Below are positions 21,667 to 34,195 of a stretch of 64,000 bases of DNA, piece by piece. Within the stretch, counting starts at the first letter, position 1. Every line of letters starts with the position of its first letter. The position numbers and the translations under genes were made by a program. Source of the stretch: Neonectria sp. B-13 (Eukaryota > Ascomycota > Sordariomycetes > Hypocreales > Nectriaceae). Under the pieces are notes generated by a model that saw only the letters and a list, made by a program, of their open reading frames with translations, made no database searches and was not told the origin of the DNA. The stretch is taken from assembly GCA_002682825.1 (NCBI GenBank), contig NOKP01000031.1, forward strand, positions 472,639 to 536,638, in the 5' to 3' direction.

Positions 21667-22995
21667 ATTCGCTTGATCCCTGTTGGGGTTGGCGATTGGA
21701 GATGTCCGGGTATAGGTCGTGGCTGGGGGATCTTGAGAAAAGGTGGGATGGTTCTGCTTTTCTCTGCGGCCAGTGGAAGTGGAAGAAAAAAAATGATTGT
21801 CTTATCGATAAGCTACGCTCCTTCCGAGCGTTGAGGTGGATCGGACCGACCCACCCGGACTACTAGTACCAGGTGGAGATAAGAGAGGTACGTACCTACC
21901 TTGAAAGCTTGGCTGCACTTAGATGCATCCTCACTCTTCACATCACGCTCCCAACTGCGAATCTGCGCCCAATCTCTCGCCGTTGCTACGTCGCAACGCC
22001 CAACCGACTCCGGAATGGCTTGGAAACATGGTCTCCCTTCAATCACCTCTATGCTCTAGCGCCTCGCTGACGCTGGAATTTCCGTGGTCCATGGAAAGCG
22101 ACACCGTCAAGCACAATGGCTAGTGGCCGACACAGCATGCCCAGTTGCCCAAGACTCCAACCAAGGCTTGGACGATGCGTAACCACGGCTCTTTGTATTC
22201 TCGGCAGATTTCGAGTTTGTCTTCCCTTGTCTCTTCTTCTTTTCTCTTTCCATCTTCTCAGCTCCGCCCAGTGGCATTCGCTTCGTCCCCGCGCGTCATG
22301 CTGCAGGTGACGGCGACCTCGAGGAAAACAACGCAGCCGCGCAACCGGACGCATCTTTCAACTCTCAGCATCTGCGGCCATCACCACGACCGCTGCAAAA
22401 GTTGTGGCTCCCTCTGGCTGGCTCCCGCGTCCCACAATGGTCCCCTCCTTCTCCCCACGTCCTGCTGCCGGCATGCGGCACGGCCACTGCGAGTGCAGCA
22501 AGTCTGCAACGAGGCCGCTGACCGAGCTGTGAGACCAAACTACGCCTATGCAGCCTTCACTACCGGGTGCTTCATTGGGCGCCCAGGACCACTGCTGCAA
22601 CACCGCGTCGGGCCGTCAACAGCGCAGTCTTGACAGGCGCACCCACATTGTTGGTTGTTGCGCCATTGCCCTGTTGCGCATCTGCGTCCACGTCCACGTC
22701 CACGTCTGACTGACTATTACTCGCTGCCCATTGCTCACAGCTCATTTCTCCGCATCTGACTTGCTCTGCAGTCCGCATCTGCGAGCCACGGATTCCGTCC
22801 TCTCAGCCCGACCCCCGGCGCGTGATGTCTCATGGCATACAAGTGTATGCGAGATCCCCAATGCGCCATCATGCCCACGTCTCTGTCCTCGACTTGCAAC
22901 GTCTCGTCTCTTCGACTTGCAACATCCTCGACCTGCTACATCGTCGACTTTGTTGCAAGTCGCCCTCTCGCTCTCACTCCCGACGCTCGCCGTGA
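21667..22995. other. Long divergent promoter/leader between DBP3 and a membrane-protein gene
   Basis: 1.3 kb without a supported gene. It contains pyrimidine-rich runs (22210-22265), a hexamer run of CACGTC near 22688-22707, and the direct/inverted 11-mers at 22890-22962 just before the next start codon. Short open frames overlap on both strands without recognisable protein. Confidence 0.5.
22890..22962. repeat. Two direct and one inverted copy of an 11-mer in the 5' leader
   Basis: CGACTTGCAAC occurs at 22890-22900 and 22913-22923, and its exact reverse complement GTTGCAAGTCG at 22952-22962, ending 33 bp before the ATG at 22996. The second and third copies can pair as an 11-bp stem with a 28-nt loop in the mRNA leader. 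It could affect translation or bind a protein; no known motif recognised. Confidence 0.5.
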
Positions 22996-24001
22996 ATGGA
23001 CCAAGCTTCGTCAGACCCCCCTCTCTGTCCAACCCATGGACGGCCTGACATGTACGGGCTGGGCATCCGGACTGCCTTCTACATCCAATGGCTGGGCGCC
23101 GTCATCGTCGAGTACATCGAGGAAGACGACCTGCCCGACGTGCGTTTCCTAGGCGCCTTTCTCTCCGCCGCTGCCACCACCAGCCTCCTTGTGCGTGTCT
23201 TCCGCGAAGAGCTCGAGCCCATGGACATCTACATCACCCTCCTACTCGCAATCGGCGTATTCTTCTTCCAAATGCCCCTCCACATATGGCGCGTCCTGAG
23301 CCGATGCAACCCCAACTTGGATCCCTTTAGGCTGTCCAAGGAACTACACGGGCTCGTCTACCAAGCCTCAACCTTTGCCCTCCTCGTCACCAATGCTAGC
23401 GTCGGTACCTGGTACTACACCTCGTACCTGCCCGGCCTGGACCGAGATTGTCGCCAATATGCCTTTGTTTTTGGCAAGACAAATCTTGAGGACAAGAGGT
23501 ACATTGCCTTTAGCGCCATGTTCTACATCAGCGTTCTCGTTGCATGTGTTGCGGTTCTTCTCTTTCATCCCTGCTGTCAATTCCAGATGGATCTTCGCCA
23601 TTATAGCAGAGTCAGGTATTCTTGTTCGGCAGGCATTGCAGCTACGGCATTGAGAGTGACTCACATTGTTTAGGAGAACACACATCCATCTGCTTCATGA
23701 AGCACGTACCCTGTGTGGCTTTGCCGTCTTTGGCGTGCTAGTTGCCGCCATTGAGCTTTCCATCGAATGGAACGACATCGACGGCATTAGCGATTTCACC
23801 ACTGTGGCACAACTCATTCCGTTCTTTCTGAGCATCGGATTAGTCCTTCGTGTCTGGGCCATGCACTTCACCAATAGAGACAACTCGTCAGACACGTCGG
23901 ATGGTGCAGTCCCAACTCGTCGCCGCCGGGAGCTGGAGGATGTTGAGATTGTTGGAGAGGGGCTTTGGCCGCCGTGGCCGCCGAAGGCATATCGACGGTG
24001 A
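22996..24001 (+). CDS. Seven-helix membrane protein of unknown function
   Basis: Exons 22996-23615 and 23674-24001, with a 58-nt intron (gtattc...ttgtttag), 315 residues. The N-terminus runs CPTHGRPDMYGLGIRTAFYIQ; the 'P-D-x-YGLGIR-x-x-x-Y-x-QW' turn is shared by a widespread uncharacterised fungal membrane family. I count seven hydrophobic segments, for example LGAFLSAAATTSLLV, YITLLLAIGVFFF, FALLVTNASVGTW, AMFYISVLVACVAVLLF, GFAVFGVLVAAIEL and LIPFFLSIGLVLRVW. The tail is charged with RRRREL. A channel, receptor or transporter role cannot be chosen from sequence. The start ATG is favoured because the family signature follows within 20 residues. Confidence 0.75.
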
Positions 24002-25131
24002 CGGTATGGTCGTAATTATATACGCAATGAGTCCAGAGGGCAGTTCAATCGAGAGGGAAATAATGAAGTGCAATGTTCCTAATGTAACATCAAAGAGTAT
24101 TGAGAGAACTAATTAGTCTTGCTCTGTATCTTAGGCTTGCTGAGGACAAGTACTCAGTCGTACTTTCCTAGGTGACAAGGCGGTATTACACTGGTGGTGA
24201 ATACCTTACGAAGCAGAATGTGCAATTATCAATTTCCCCTGCGAGTGGACGATATGGCCAGTAGAAGCAAGTTTGATCCTGCTACGTCATGAGGAATCGC
24301 CATTTTTATTCACATAATTTGTGCGCTTTGCTTGACCAGCCTTGGCTAATAACATCACCAAGTCCTGACAGGTTGTGACGTCCCATGTTCAGACCAAGCA
24401 ACAAATATATAACGAGCGTGTCTGCCTGCTGCAATTTTGTCAACCTCGCGTTTCCCGATTTTTGCATCTAAATGCTTGCACCCAATCTATTCATTTTCTC
24501 TCTTCAAACACAATCATGTGCAAAGATTGCGGTGTTTTGGTCGTTATAATGCTCTCAGTTCATGCTCTAACGAGAGGTGATGGCTTCTTCTAAGCGTTCG
24601 GGCTGTAGTTATAGCTGCTCCCTTTCCGCTCGAGAACAGCCACTGGAGGAGTACGGAGATTTGGCATGTCTTGGGGTAAGTGCGAGTTCGTCTGATTGCG
24701 AATATCTGGGTAGCACCGCGCTTAAACTTGCTTCAACATGTCGAGTCTTCTCAAGCACTAGTCTTAACTCCAAAATAGGTTCTGACGATGCACGCATGGA
24801 GTTTGTGTTCTTGATGCAAGCAGGGATCAGTTCATAGCGAGGTAGAATATTGGATTGCTATAATACTTGCGTCTCAATTACTGCGCACCGGTATCTTATT
24901 GTCTTGAACCGTACGAACAGCCCTGTGATTGACTGGCCAGTACTAGTATCATGAATGTACAAGTTACGAGTTGATGTGTTGCCATTGATTCTACTGCGCG
25001 AGAACGGATATGAACAAGACCCCAGGCGTCTATCTTCCGGCCTTCTATCTTCTAAACCATCCCAGTGCCGTCTTCACGTTTATCAGAACTAAGGCGTATC
25101 ACACGACCTAGGTATATAGGTACATGTAACT
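24002..25131. other. Intergenic, nothing recognised
   Basis: 3' flanks of the seven-helix protein gene and QNS1. A TGACGT word occurs near 24376. Open frames at 24375-24837 are short and show no family features. Confidence 0.5.
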
Positions 25132-28100
25132 TTACTTCTTGGCGTTGCTCTTCTCAATCTTCTCCAGTTCCCGGTCGATCTTCTTGAAGCTCCAACTCTT
25201 CCAAGCCAGGGGATACAAGAAGGGGCGGAGGTCTGAAGATGGAATTAGTAATCTACTTCGAGCACTCATGCCGGCTTTCACATGGGAAACATACCAAATC
25301 GATTGTCATCAGGACTGTAGTCATTGCAATGGACGGAAGGTGTCAAGGTTGTCACTGAATAAGGTCAGTCTAGTTCATTCCTGTTTTCGAACAACGTACT
25401 CTTGTGTCGGCCAATCTGGTATTTGTGGAAGAAGAGCTTAATCTTCTCGGCAACCTCGGTGGGTGTGTACTGCGGGGCATCGTCGTCGGGCACAAGCACA
25501 CGGTCAGCACTCCAGTCGTGCACGAGACGCTGGAACATGCCTGTAGAGTAGTCAGTATTGGCTTTCGGGACGATATAAACTAATGGAGATGGGAGTTTCC
25601 ATCTCAGTGGCATCTTACCGTATGGACCGAGTTTGTTGACTTTGCGCAGGCGGCCGAATATTGTGATCTCCTGCCCAATTATTAGCAAAGCGATTTTGTA
25701 TGAGACAGCAAGGGAAATAGTGACCTTATAAGTGAGACCCATATCAGCTTCATCGCTCTGTACGTATGTGTCGGTAATGGGCTCAAGCTCAGCGGTTGGG
25801 ACTGCGTCCAGGAAGTCGCGCAAACAGGGAACTATTTACGGTTAACTCAGTTACAGGCGCATGGGCTGGGGGGAAAACTAACTGTTGAAGTTCTCCGGTT
25901 GTTCAGCCCACGAGATCAGGCGTTTCTTTACGTATCACATGTGGTTAGTGACTTCCCGATTGATAGCAAACATCCAATGTGCACAAAGGGAATAGACTCA
26001 TACCAGGTCTGTCTTGTCAATTGAGCCGATGGGGTTGATATCGGCACTGGAGCAATCTGTTGGACGATTAGTATTACTACCGAAGATAGAAAACTTGGAC
26101 AAGAATTACCGTATTTCGTGAGATAGCTGACGAGACTCTGGACAGGAAATAAGTATCACGTCTAGGGGAGCAGGAGTTTGAAGCATAACAAACCTCGCCG
26201 ACGTTGGCCGAGCCAAGAATAAGGAGAGCACCGCCACCAGGACGTCCCCTTGCCGTGGGAAGGATTTGACCACTTTGAAGGCTAATTAGTAACACGAAAC
26301 ATAACTTCGACTGTATGATATAGATTGCAGTTGAAGAAACTCACAACTCATAGGCAGTGACCATTCTGATACGGGCCTGCAGACACTGCAGTGTCAGGTT
26401 CTCCTGATGTGTACCGCCCTCGACCTTGAACCGAGGTTGAAAGCCGGTCGCGTTGACGATGAAGCTTTTCTGGGCTGGTGGTGTGTTAGTCAACAGCCCC
26501 GGGGATTCAACGTTTTACAAGAGTATTTCGTAATTCATAGCACATACCGTTGTATGCATCATCGATATCCATATCCACGTGGTAACTGTTGATGGCAGCA
26601 GACAAGTCCTTAGCCCGCTGGCGGGTCTCTCGCGAGCTTTGTGTCTTCATGCCCATGTAGACGGTGGTGAAGATCTGGTTGCAGAGCTCTTGCGCCGTCT
26701 TAGGGATCTGGTCGGAGTACTTGGCGATACGCTTCACGTCCTCGATGACTTGCTCATTGCCGTCCTCAATGGCCTTCATGACAATGCGACACATGGAAAA
26801 AACGATGACTGCCGTGGCGCACGAGTCAATACCACCGCTCAGCGGCACCAAGAATCCCGCAGCGCCGGATCTGCGCAGGTAATCCCACAGGAAGCAACCT
26901 GTGCACAGGGCGATTTCTTCCTCGACCGAGTGTAACCTGGGCTCGATGGGGAGCGACGGGCGCTTCGCAACGTCCATGTCGTTTTCTTCGGTGCTGAGCT
27001 CGAAGGATGTTTGGATTCTCTCAAACTTGACGTCCGACAGAGCGGCTTGGAGGCCTCGGCTCGAGCCTGACCTGTATGCTCTCACTTCTTCGAGGTCTAC
27101 GGTGGCTGTGACGACTTCCACGTCGTCGAGGCTGAACTGCGAGCCCTGTGCGACTACTTCTCCATTGACGATGATCATGGCTGATCCATCGTAGTATAGA
27201 CGATCACCATCACAGCCTGAACTCGGGTTAGTTTCTACGTCTCAAGGTCACATATCACAGTAGAGTTGTTAGCTGACCTTGCTGGTTTGCGTACAAGTAG
27301 ATACCTCCACACTTGCGAGTCGCTTCGGTGATAAGTTGAAGTCTTGTCTTTAGCTTTTGGAGGGTAAAATGCGAGCCAGAAGAGTTGGTGAAGATCTCCA
27401 CGCCGTCAAGGCTCATATCCAGATGCGGCGCCTTCACAGTGAAGAGCTCCTCACACGTCTCGGCACCGAGGCAGGTATCGGGCGTGGAAATGACGGCATC
27501 TCCGAAAGTGACGTGAGTAACGCCAACGACCTGCTGGATGATGCGGGGCAGATGGTACTGTTCGGTCTGGGCCCGACGCAGCCAGGGGGTGAAGTAACGG
27601 AGCTCTCGGTAGTTACCACTAACTAGAGTTAGCTATGATTTCATCGAGATTCACAAGTTAGTTCGAAGGGAGTTCATACTCGTTGGCGAGAAACATCTTG
27701 GGGCGAATCATCAGAATCTTCCCGTCGAGGCAGAGAATTCGACAGTTGTACTTTCTATAAGGCCAAAGTCAGCGTTTCATGTTTTCGGGCTCTCTAGGAA
27801 GCTCAAGGTTGCGTACAGGTTTCTATGTTGGATGGCTACGAAGCGAGTCAGCGATGTCTTTTCCAGACTGGGTTGTTTTCAGCGAATATGCGAATATGAG
27901 TTTGACGCAAGAAAGACGACTAGTCCACAAGACAGCAGAACCAAAAAGGACTTACGCGCGCCAACATCGATGATGATGCCATAGCAACTCTTATCCAGAA
28001 GGATACGGCGGACCATCTCCCAGGAGTGCAGGAAGAGATCCTGCTCGTTGAAGTGGTCGAGGCATCCTTTTCAAAGTCAGTACAAATGTTCCATCTATCG

Positions 28101-28272
28101 ACGAAGAGTAAATCCCACCATAGCCGGAGATCTCGAGCTCAGGCCCAACACGAAGCCGTGCACCGGCTTCCTTGGCGAGGTGGATGCTCTTGATAATGCG
28201 GTCCGTGTTGCCCTCCCAGTCGAGAACCCACTGGTTGAGCGAGCACGTGGCGACGGTGATGAGGTGCCCCAT
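25132..28272 (-). CDS. QNS1: QNS1, glutamine-dependent NAD+ synthetase
   Basis: I could thread 16 exons (15 introns of about 45-160 nt) from ATG 28272 to TAA 25132, giving about 723 residues (yeast Qns1 714). It makes NAD+ from nicotinic acid adenine dinucleotide, ATP and glutamine. The N-terminal nitrilase-type glutaminase has its triad at Glu45 ([10 protein letters not shown]), Lys114 (MIRPK) and Cys175 ([10 protein letters not shown]), exactly the positions known for the family, which validates the splicing. The synthetase half has the PP-loop [12 protein letters not shown] (around residue 360), [27 protein letters not shown] and the C-terminal [16 protein letters not shown]. Cytosolic and nuclear enzyme, essential for NAD salvage and de novo routes. 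The dense intron content contrasts with most neighbours. Confidence 0.95.
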
Positions 28273-29242
28273 TTTGGATAACGGCGTTGGAGAGAAACGG
28301 CACGAGTGTCGGAAGGCAAGATCTGAGAACTTGTCGTCGTATGGGTGAAGATGGTCTGAATAGAAGTGGGCGGGGGAGATATCACCAAAGACTAATCCGT
28401 CAAGGAACAGTCACGTGACGTGACTGGTTTGCGGGCTTTTCGGAACGAAACCGGACTTCGGAGAAGCTAAGCAGAGGCGAATGAATGCAGGCTATGGACG
28501 AAAAGGGTTTAAATGCCATTATACAAAGACTCATTTATTGCGCTGTTTGTAAAGAGTATCTAGATGGTTCTATCAAACCGAAGATGAATGTTTCCGAGAA
28601 TGAGGCCCGCAGTCTACCTTGATAGCATGCCTGCAAGCCTGCAAGACAACCGCGAAGTATGTCCGAGATCTGCCTCGCGGTTAAAGGTGTCCGCTCCACT
28701 TCGGAACTGTGGATGCCGAGGCGATCATTGGTTTAGCCGTAATTATAGCCCTTTTCGAGCCTCCCAGGCCCATCTCTTCCGTATCCATCGCATAAATTAG
28801 GAACAAAGTCGACCACGAGGGGGGCGGCAGCGCGGACTGCAGATACTCTCTGATGGACCACTTGACGCGCCTGCGATGCAAAGAGGACGATAATGGTTTA
28901 TAAAAAAACCAATCGAAGACCAAGGGGCAGCGCATTGCAAAGCGAGTGACAATAGCAGCTGCGAGTGGAGTTCCAAGGAACGTGGCAACGCCTGTAGCGA
29001 CTACCTCATACGAGATATCATAATCGCCGCTCTCCTCCCTTAGACACCCTCAGCACCTCTCAGAAAGTGCACTTAGCTGTCCGGCTGCCGATTGCGCTTT
29101 AAGAGCATAGTGGAGCTGTTGGAATTTTGTGTTCATTCCAGCACCCGTTCTCATTAACGAACAATATCAGATGAATCAAGCAAGGCTCAAGCTCTGTAGT
29201 TATTGCTTTTCCAAAACTTTCAAAATATTGGGACACCCGCCT
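28273..29242. other. Intergenic: QNS1 5' flank and NLR-like gene 3' flank
   Basis: The first 200 bp are the QNS1 promoter, including the CACGTG site noted separately. The rest (28500-29242) has only short overlapping open frames without recognisable content. Confidence 0.5.
28411..28424. promoter_or_regulatory. E-box/CRE-like palindrome TCACGTGACGTGAC upstream of QNS1
   Basis: TCACGTGA is a perfect 8-bp palindrome, 139 bp upstream of the QNS1 start, directly followed by a second CGTGAC. CACGTG is the core bound by fungal bHLH factors such as Cbf1-type proteins. Binding here is inferred only from the word and its position. Confidence 0.35.
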
Positions 29243-32200
29243 CTATGGAACGCATATGAGTGTCCTCCCAAAATGACCCGCTCTCCAATTATAACTAGCG
29301 AACCGGCCGGCTGGGCTCGGAACAATGAAATCACACAGTATGAGGGGATCCACGCTATCCATACTCGTAGAAGTACTTTCTCCCAGTAGTTCCGGCCAAG
29401 AGGCAGGCAATAGACCCCTTAATCTTACATTCGCCTTGGTACTCAGCTCGTCAGCTTTGTCAATGTCACCAAGCGCGCGTAATATCATTGAATGCAGATA
29501 TTGAGCGCGAACAAGACATTCTTCAGGCCATGCGTCATTGCCTTGTTGTCCGAAGCAGTTTACAATCGCCTCTCTGTAAAAAGATGTTAACAAAAAGCTA
29601 AGAAGGAAAATCGAAACCAGAAGAATATTGTCTTACCTCGCTAGTTCGAGCTTGCCTAGCCGATACAACACCATTGCAATTGCAAAGGCGCTGTGACGGG
29701 CATTCCGACTGGATCTGCCAAATGTCGTCACGCGTACCTTGTACATCTCCTGAAAGATTTGCAAAGCTTTTTCAAGCTGGCCAGCCCAGTAGTAGCACAC
29801 TCCCATGCCGAAGAAGAATCGCGTGTAGTCATTTGCATGGCCATCGACTTTATCGATTAGTTCGGTTGCTTCTTGACTGAAGCGAAGTGCCTCTTCGACT
29901 CGAGACTGGCCTAGTCGAACGGAAGCTAGATTGTTCTTAGACTCTGCATACTCAAACTCTGGGATATGGTGCAAGCGGTTGAGTTTCCCTTTGAGGCTTA
30001 AGGAACTGTGTAGGTAGGTCTCAGCTTCGTCGTACTTGTGATTATTGATGAGATGGCAGGCCATATCGTTGAAGGCATTTGACAGCAGAACGAGACTAGA
30101 GAACTGCTCCTCTTCGGAATGGTCCATAGCGGCATGAAGCTCACGGAGTTTCAATGCCCTGCCAATGTAATCCATGGCTTCATCGCCAACGCTCAGTCCC
30201 CTGCTTTGCTCAACAATTCCCCAAGAGACCGTCAGGGCAGTTGCCTCGAGCTTGATCAACTCTGCCAAGTTATTTTGCACGTCTTGCGGGAGTATCACGA
30301 AATCCACAACATTCTGACTTGGCGCGAGAGCGAGGCGGAGCTTCCTGCAAATTCCTGCGCTTGTTGACAGGACGGCGAGTCCTGAATCAACGATACTAAC
30401 CTCGTAGAGGTAATTTCCGGCACTGGCAAGTAGCTCAGCAAAAGCCACGTGCCCTTGAATAGGGACCTCATCACTGCTGAACACTTCATATACTTCTTGT
30501 AGTCGAAGAACATGTGCGATGGATCGTTTGTATGAGTTCCATTCCGCAAACATAGGTATCATAAACTCGGACAGTCGTGGGAAATCCTTCCGGACAAGGG
30601 AAACTGCTTGATCGAATGTTTCTTGCCGCATGGTGGTATCCAAACGAAGGTCCTTAAGAATTGTCCATTGCAGCTGTCGGTGGAGAGTGTACAACGGTTG
30701 CCCAGACTCCTCGTTGCGAAATTCAACCAGGTTTCTGCTGAGGAATTGATTCCGCAGCTGATTGCGGAATCTTGAGAACGTTAGATCCATATCCATGAAC
30801 TCAAGGCTAGAACTTAGTTACCGACGAGATTCCAGCTGCCCCATCTGACCTGAGGGATCTTGGGAGGTGAGAACTACTAGGTCCTCGGAGATTCCGTCCG
30901 CCGAGAGCATGCTCATGATTCGCAGCACCGACATAGCAACAGGTGACAACCTGCTTAAAGACATGTTGAAGAGCGTGTGGATTGGGCCCTGATACTGAAA
31001 GGTCGCTGAGTCTGGGCATATGTTTTCGATGATGTTGTCACTCTTGTTCCATGAATGTTGCAACTCGTCAAGAGTTTCTGATAGAGTAAGATGCGAGTCA
31101 GCCATATGCCCGGCAAGTCCGACCAGCAGCAATGGAAGCCCTCTGACTTCCCTTGATAGATCCTTGGTCAGTGCAAGTGCCGAGTGGGAGGACCTGGATT
31201 TCTCTGGGAGATGACGGCAGAGGAGACGTGAACCCTCTTCTTCTGTTAGGGATCTCAGGTACAGGTTAGATCGTGACCGGTGGGCAAGCTTTTTCTCCTG
31301 TGTAGTGATAAGTATGGAACCGTGTTCACAAGCGGGCCAGTACCGGTTGAGGAGAGCAGAGGCTTCTGCGTTGTCGAACACGATCAACCAGGATGAGTCT
31401 GCGAGTTGCTGTTAGATCCCTGACCAGCAGCCCGATACACGATATAGACTACTGACTTTGACAAAGCCATGTGAGGGCTGTTTCAACCAGAAGATCAAGG
31501 TCTTTCGTCCTTTCGTCAGAAGATAGCTTGAGTAGTCGAGCAATCCTGCCGAAATCGTCTTTGAGAACCGCCTCGTCTTCGGCATGGACCCAGAAGATGT
31601 ACGGGTAGACATGCTTATATCGAAAGGCAAACTCAAGGGCAGCATGGGTTTTCCCAACTCCAGCCATGCCGTGCAGCACACATGACATTTGCTCCAAATC
31701 ATGGGGAGCCAGGAGTCCGTGTAATGTTGTGAGTTCGTCTCGTCCCGCAAAGAACTTGTCATCTCTTGACCACGGAACTGAGAAAACACTCTGTGGGGGT
31801 TGTATATGCACATCCACATTGGGGAGCGCATTCGTGATCTCGGTAAGCTTCTGGTCCATCGAAGCCGTATGGGCAAGTGCTGCCTCGGCCCCGAAGTCAA
31901 GGGCTGCCTTTTGGATATCGTCGATGACATTATCGAAGGTCGCTGTGAGGGAACCGAACTTGATGAAATTCATCCACACATGTCCTATTGAAGAACATCA
32001 GGTTAGAAGCTAGATAAAGTACATGGTACGGATGGGGGTGGTTGCATACTAAGAGCGTTGTGGCTGAAGAGTATGACCGCTTTGGCAGCGAAGCCCAGGT
32101 ATGCACTGTAAATACGATGCAGAGCAAGCTGAAGACGCTGTCGGCGTGGGAAAATTTGCATGTACTCCTCAAACCGTGGCATCGAATGCGAAATCTCTTC

Positions 32201-32700
32201 GTACATGGTGATGGTTTTCTCCAAGGTGCGGGAGAAGGAGGAGGCAGCCTGTTTGAAGAAGTTAACTGACTACGATGGGAAAATTAAGGGATTTGGCCAC
32301 TTACGTCCAAGACGACTCTGAGGGAACCCCAAATCTGGAGATAATATCTTAGTTGTGCGGTGAACCAGATGGCACAGCTGCTCTAGTGTTACCGGGTGAA
32401 AGCCCAACGTACCAGACAAGAAATTTCAGGATTCGACTGTGTAAACACACCGATCGCGTCGCTGAACGTGCGGAGGTGTTTCACGACTGGGTCTAGCCTC
32501 TTGAACCATCGCGAGCTTCGTTTTCTGGCATGCTGTTGCTTCAGGGCTTGCAAGTACCTCTCCATTTCCGCGTAGGTCATTGGAGCCAGCGTGTATCCCG
32601 AGCCATGGCACGTGGACAAACTGGTAGTTGCACGGCTGGCGGCGTCCTCCCAGATTTGGTGCGATGTTAGACAACATTCGTGGTCGCCGCGCTGGTCCAT
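29243..32700 (-). CDS. NLR-like STAND protein: DUF7708-like N-domain, NB-ARC, TPR
   Basis: Seven exons give about 1,028 residues. The ATG at 32700 is the first in its open frame. Residues about 95-225 form a helical region (IWGSLRVVLDAASSFSRTLE..., PRFEEYMQIFPRRQRLQLAL, HRIYSAYLGFAAKAV) that matches the DUF7708-type domain placed before NTPase modules in fungal NLR-like proteins. The NB-ARC follows: Walker A GMAGVGKT at 278-285, Walker B WLIVFDN at about 352-358, RNBS-like SILITTQEKKLA and GLPLLLVGLAG. Next is a winged-helix region with SVHRL-like YTLHRQLQ, then TPR-type helical repeats (NAFNDMACHLINNHKYDEAETYLHSSL, ESKNNLASVRLGQSRVEEALRF, GMGVCYYWAGQLEKALQIFQEMY). Such proteins are ligand-sensing switches of fungal cell death or immunity. 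Introns at 30.8 and 29.6 kb have clear branch sites. Confidence 0.87.
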
Positions 32701-34195
32701 GGATGCGATGATTTCGGCCACGATGCGAGCAGAGAGGGCAGCTCGTGGTGTCGTCGATGCTATGGAGGTTGTTCACCCCGAGAGCGTGACCGTCTCGTCC
32801 ATCTATGTCGGCAGCGTGAATCCATGGCTCTCATTGTAACGTGAGGTCTCTGCAGAGCCCGTAGGTGAGGCCCTCTGCATCGTGGTATGGCTGAAAATCA
32901 ACTCAACGAAGGAACCAATGCTTGCTTGCCCATGCTGACGAAGTTGGCCCTGGTCTTGCGCCCGGACACTCCGAGCCGAGCCTCATTTTTCGTCAATTGG
33001 TATCTGGCCTGAGCGCCAAGCCCATTCATGCAGGTTTCAGGCTTTCAGAGCAAAAGCGTCAAATCGATCGAGGCTCGGATGACTGGCAGGCTGAGTAAAG
33101 CCAGTGGCTAGGGGGTTGAAAACGATACTGCCCTTGGTCACCCCATACTACCCTAGCTGGTGCAAATTTATTGGAGAACGGCGGTGTGTTTTGCAAGCTT
33201 CTTTGCGAGAAAAACTTCCCTTGTGTCTTGGATTAAGCGCCATTCCGTGTCTCACTCATCGGAGTGTACGAACACGAACCATAATGTTTCAGCATTTATC
33301 CTGCCGCCATCCGGATCTTGGTCTCTCTTGGAGTACGTAGGTTGGCAAGTTGGGCGTCACAACACCCCCCTGTGCTCCGTATTACCAGGGGTTGCACTGG
33401 GCGCTTCAAACTTCAATACGGTAGCACGTGAGAGCGAATCTCTCGTCGGAATGTCGCCAACGTCTTACACAGGCGGTCCAATAGTATGCCCTTTCCCCCC
33501 ACACTACTCAACGCGCGCTCTACAATGCAATAGGATGTATTGGGCTCTCCCCAACCTCGGAGCTACACCCTCCAGCTCTGACGCTGTGACCCAGTCTCAC
33601 ACATAATCCCCGTTCATTGTACACCGTATTCACGCAATGGCCCGCTACTTAAGTGAGACCAAGACACCCTCTTGTGCAGCGCAACGGGCGTTTGGCAATG
33701 CCCCCAACAGCCCACCATCAGAAATGCAGGGTGACAATGATATATCTATGCTGGTAGGTGCTCACACCCGATTGCATGCAGAGCTGAGCTGGCAATCCCT
33801 ACGAAGCGTTCTGCAATTATTCCAGTGGCAGCCCCGAAACGTCATACAATGTCCCTTCTGACACACACTTGGCTTCCACTCCAGTCACATTGAGAGCTTT
33901 TGAAGCCCCCGCAAGCCTTGCCGTTTTCTCAACAATATCTTCCAAGCCACGGCGTCCCGATAGGCTAAAATAGCCATTGGGCTTTCTGCTACGAGCAAAT
34001 CGTTCGGGCAAAATTGTCCGGGTTGTTTAGGCTGAGTTCTGCCCCGTTTCATCCACAAGGTAGAATCTTCTACATCCAAACACCGGCGTCGCCGTCGCTT
34101 CATGTATGGGAATCGCCTTCTTGAGCTGTTCTTGTTGGCTTCGTGGACTGCAACTCATGTACACTTTTTCTAGGCATGACCAAATTGCCGCCTCA
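32701..34195. other. Divergent intergenic region, nothing recognised
   Basis: 5' flanks of the NLR-like gene (minus) and the beta-lactamase-like gene (plus). A nine-codon upstream ORF (MDETVTLSG) precedes the NLR-like start. The 148-codon open frame at 33160-33606 has no family features and does not start with a convincing context. Confidence 0.45.

Noticed and set aside
20881..21834. 317-codon plus-strand open frame
   Set aside because: It is antisense to DBP3, Leu/Gly-rich low complexity produced by the Lys/Glu-rich tail on the other strand.
33160..33606. 148-codon plus-strand open frame
   Set aside because: No recognisable composition or motif; overlapped by other frames and located in a divergent promoter region.
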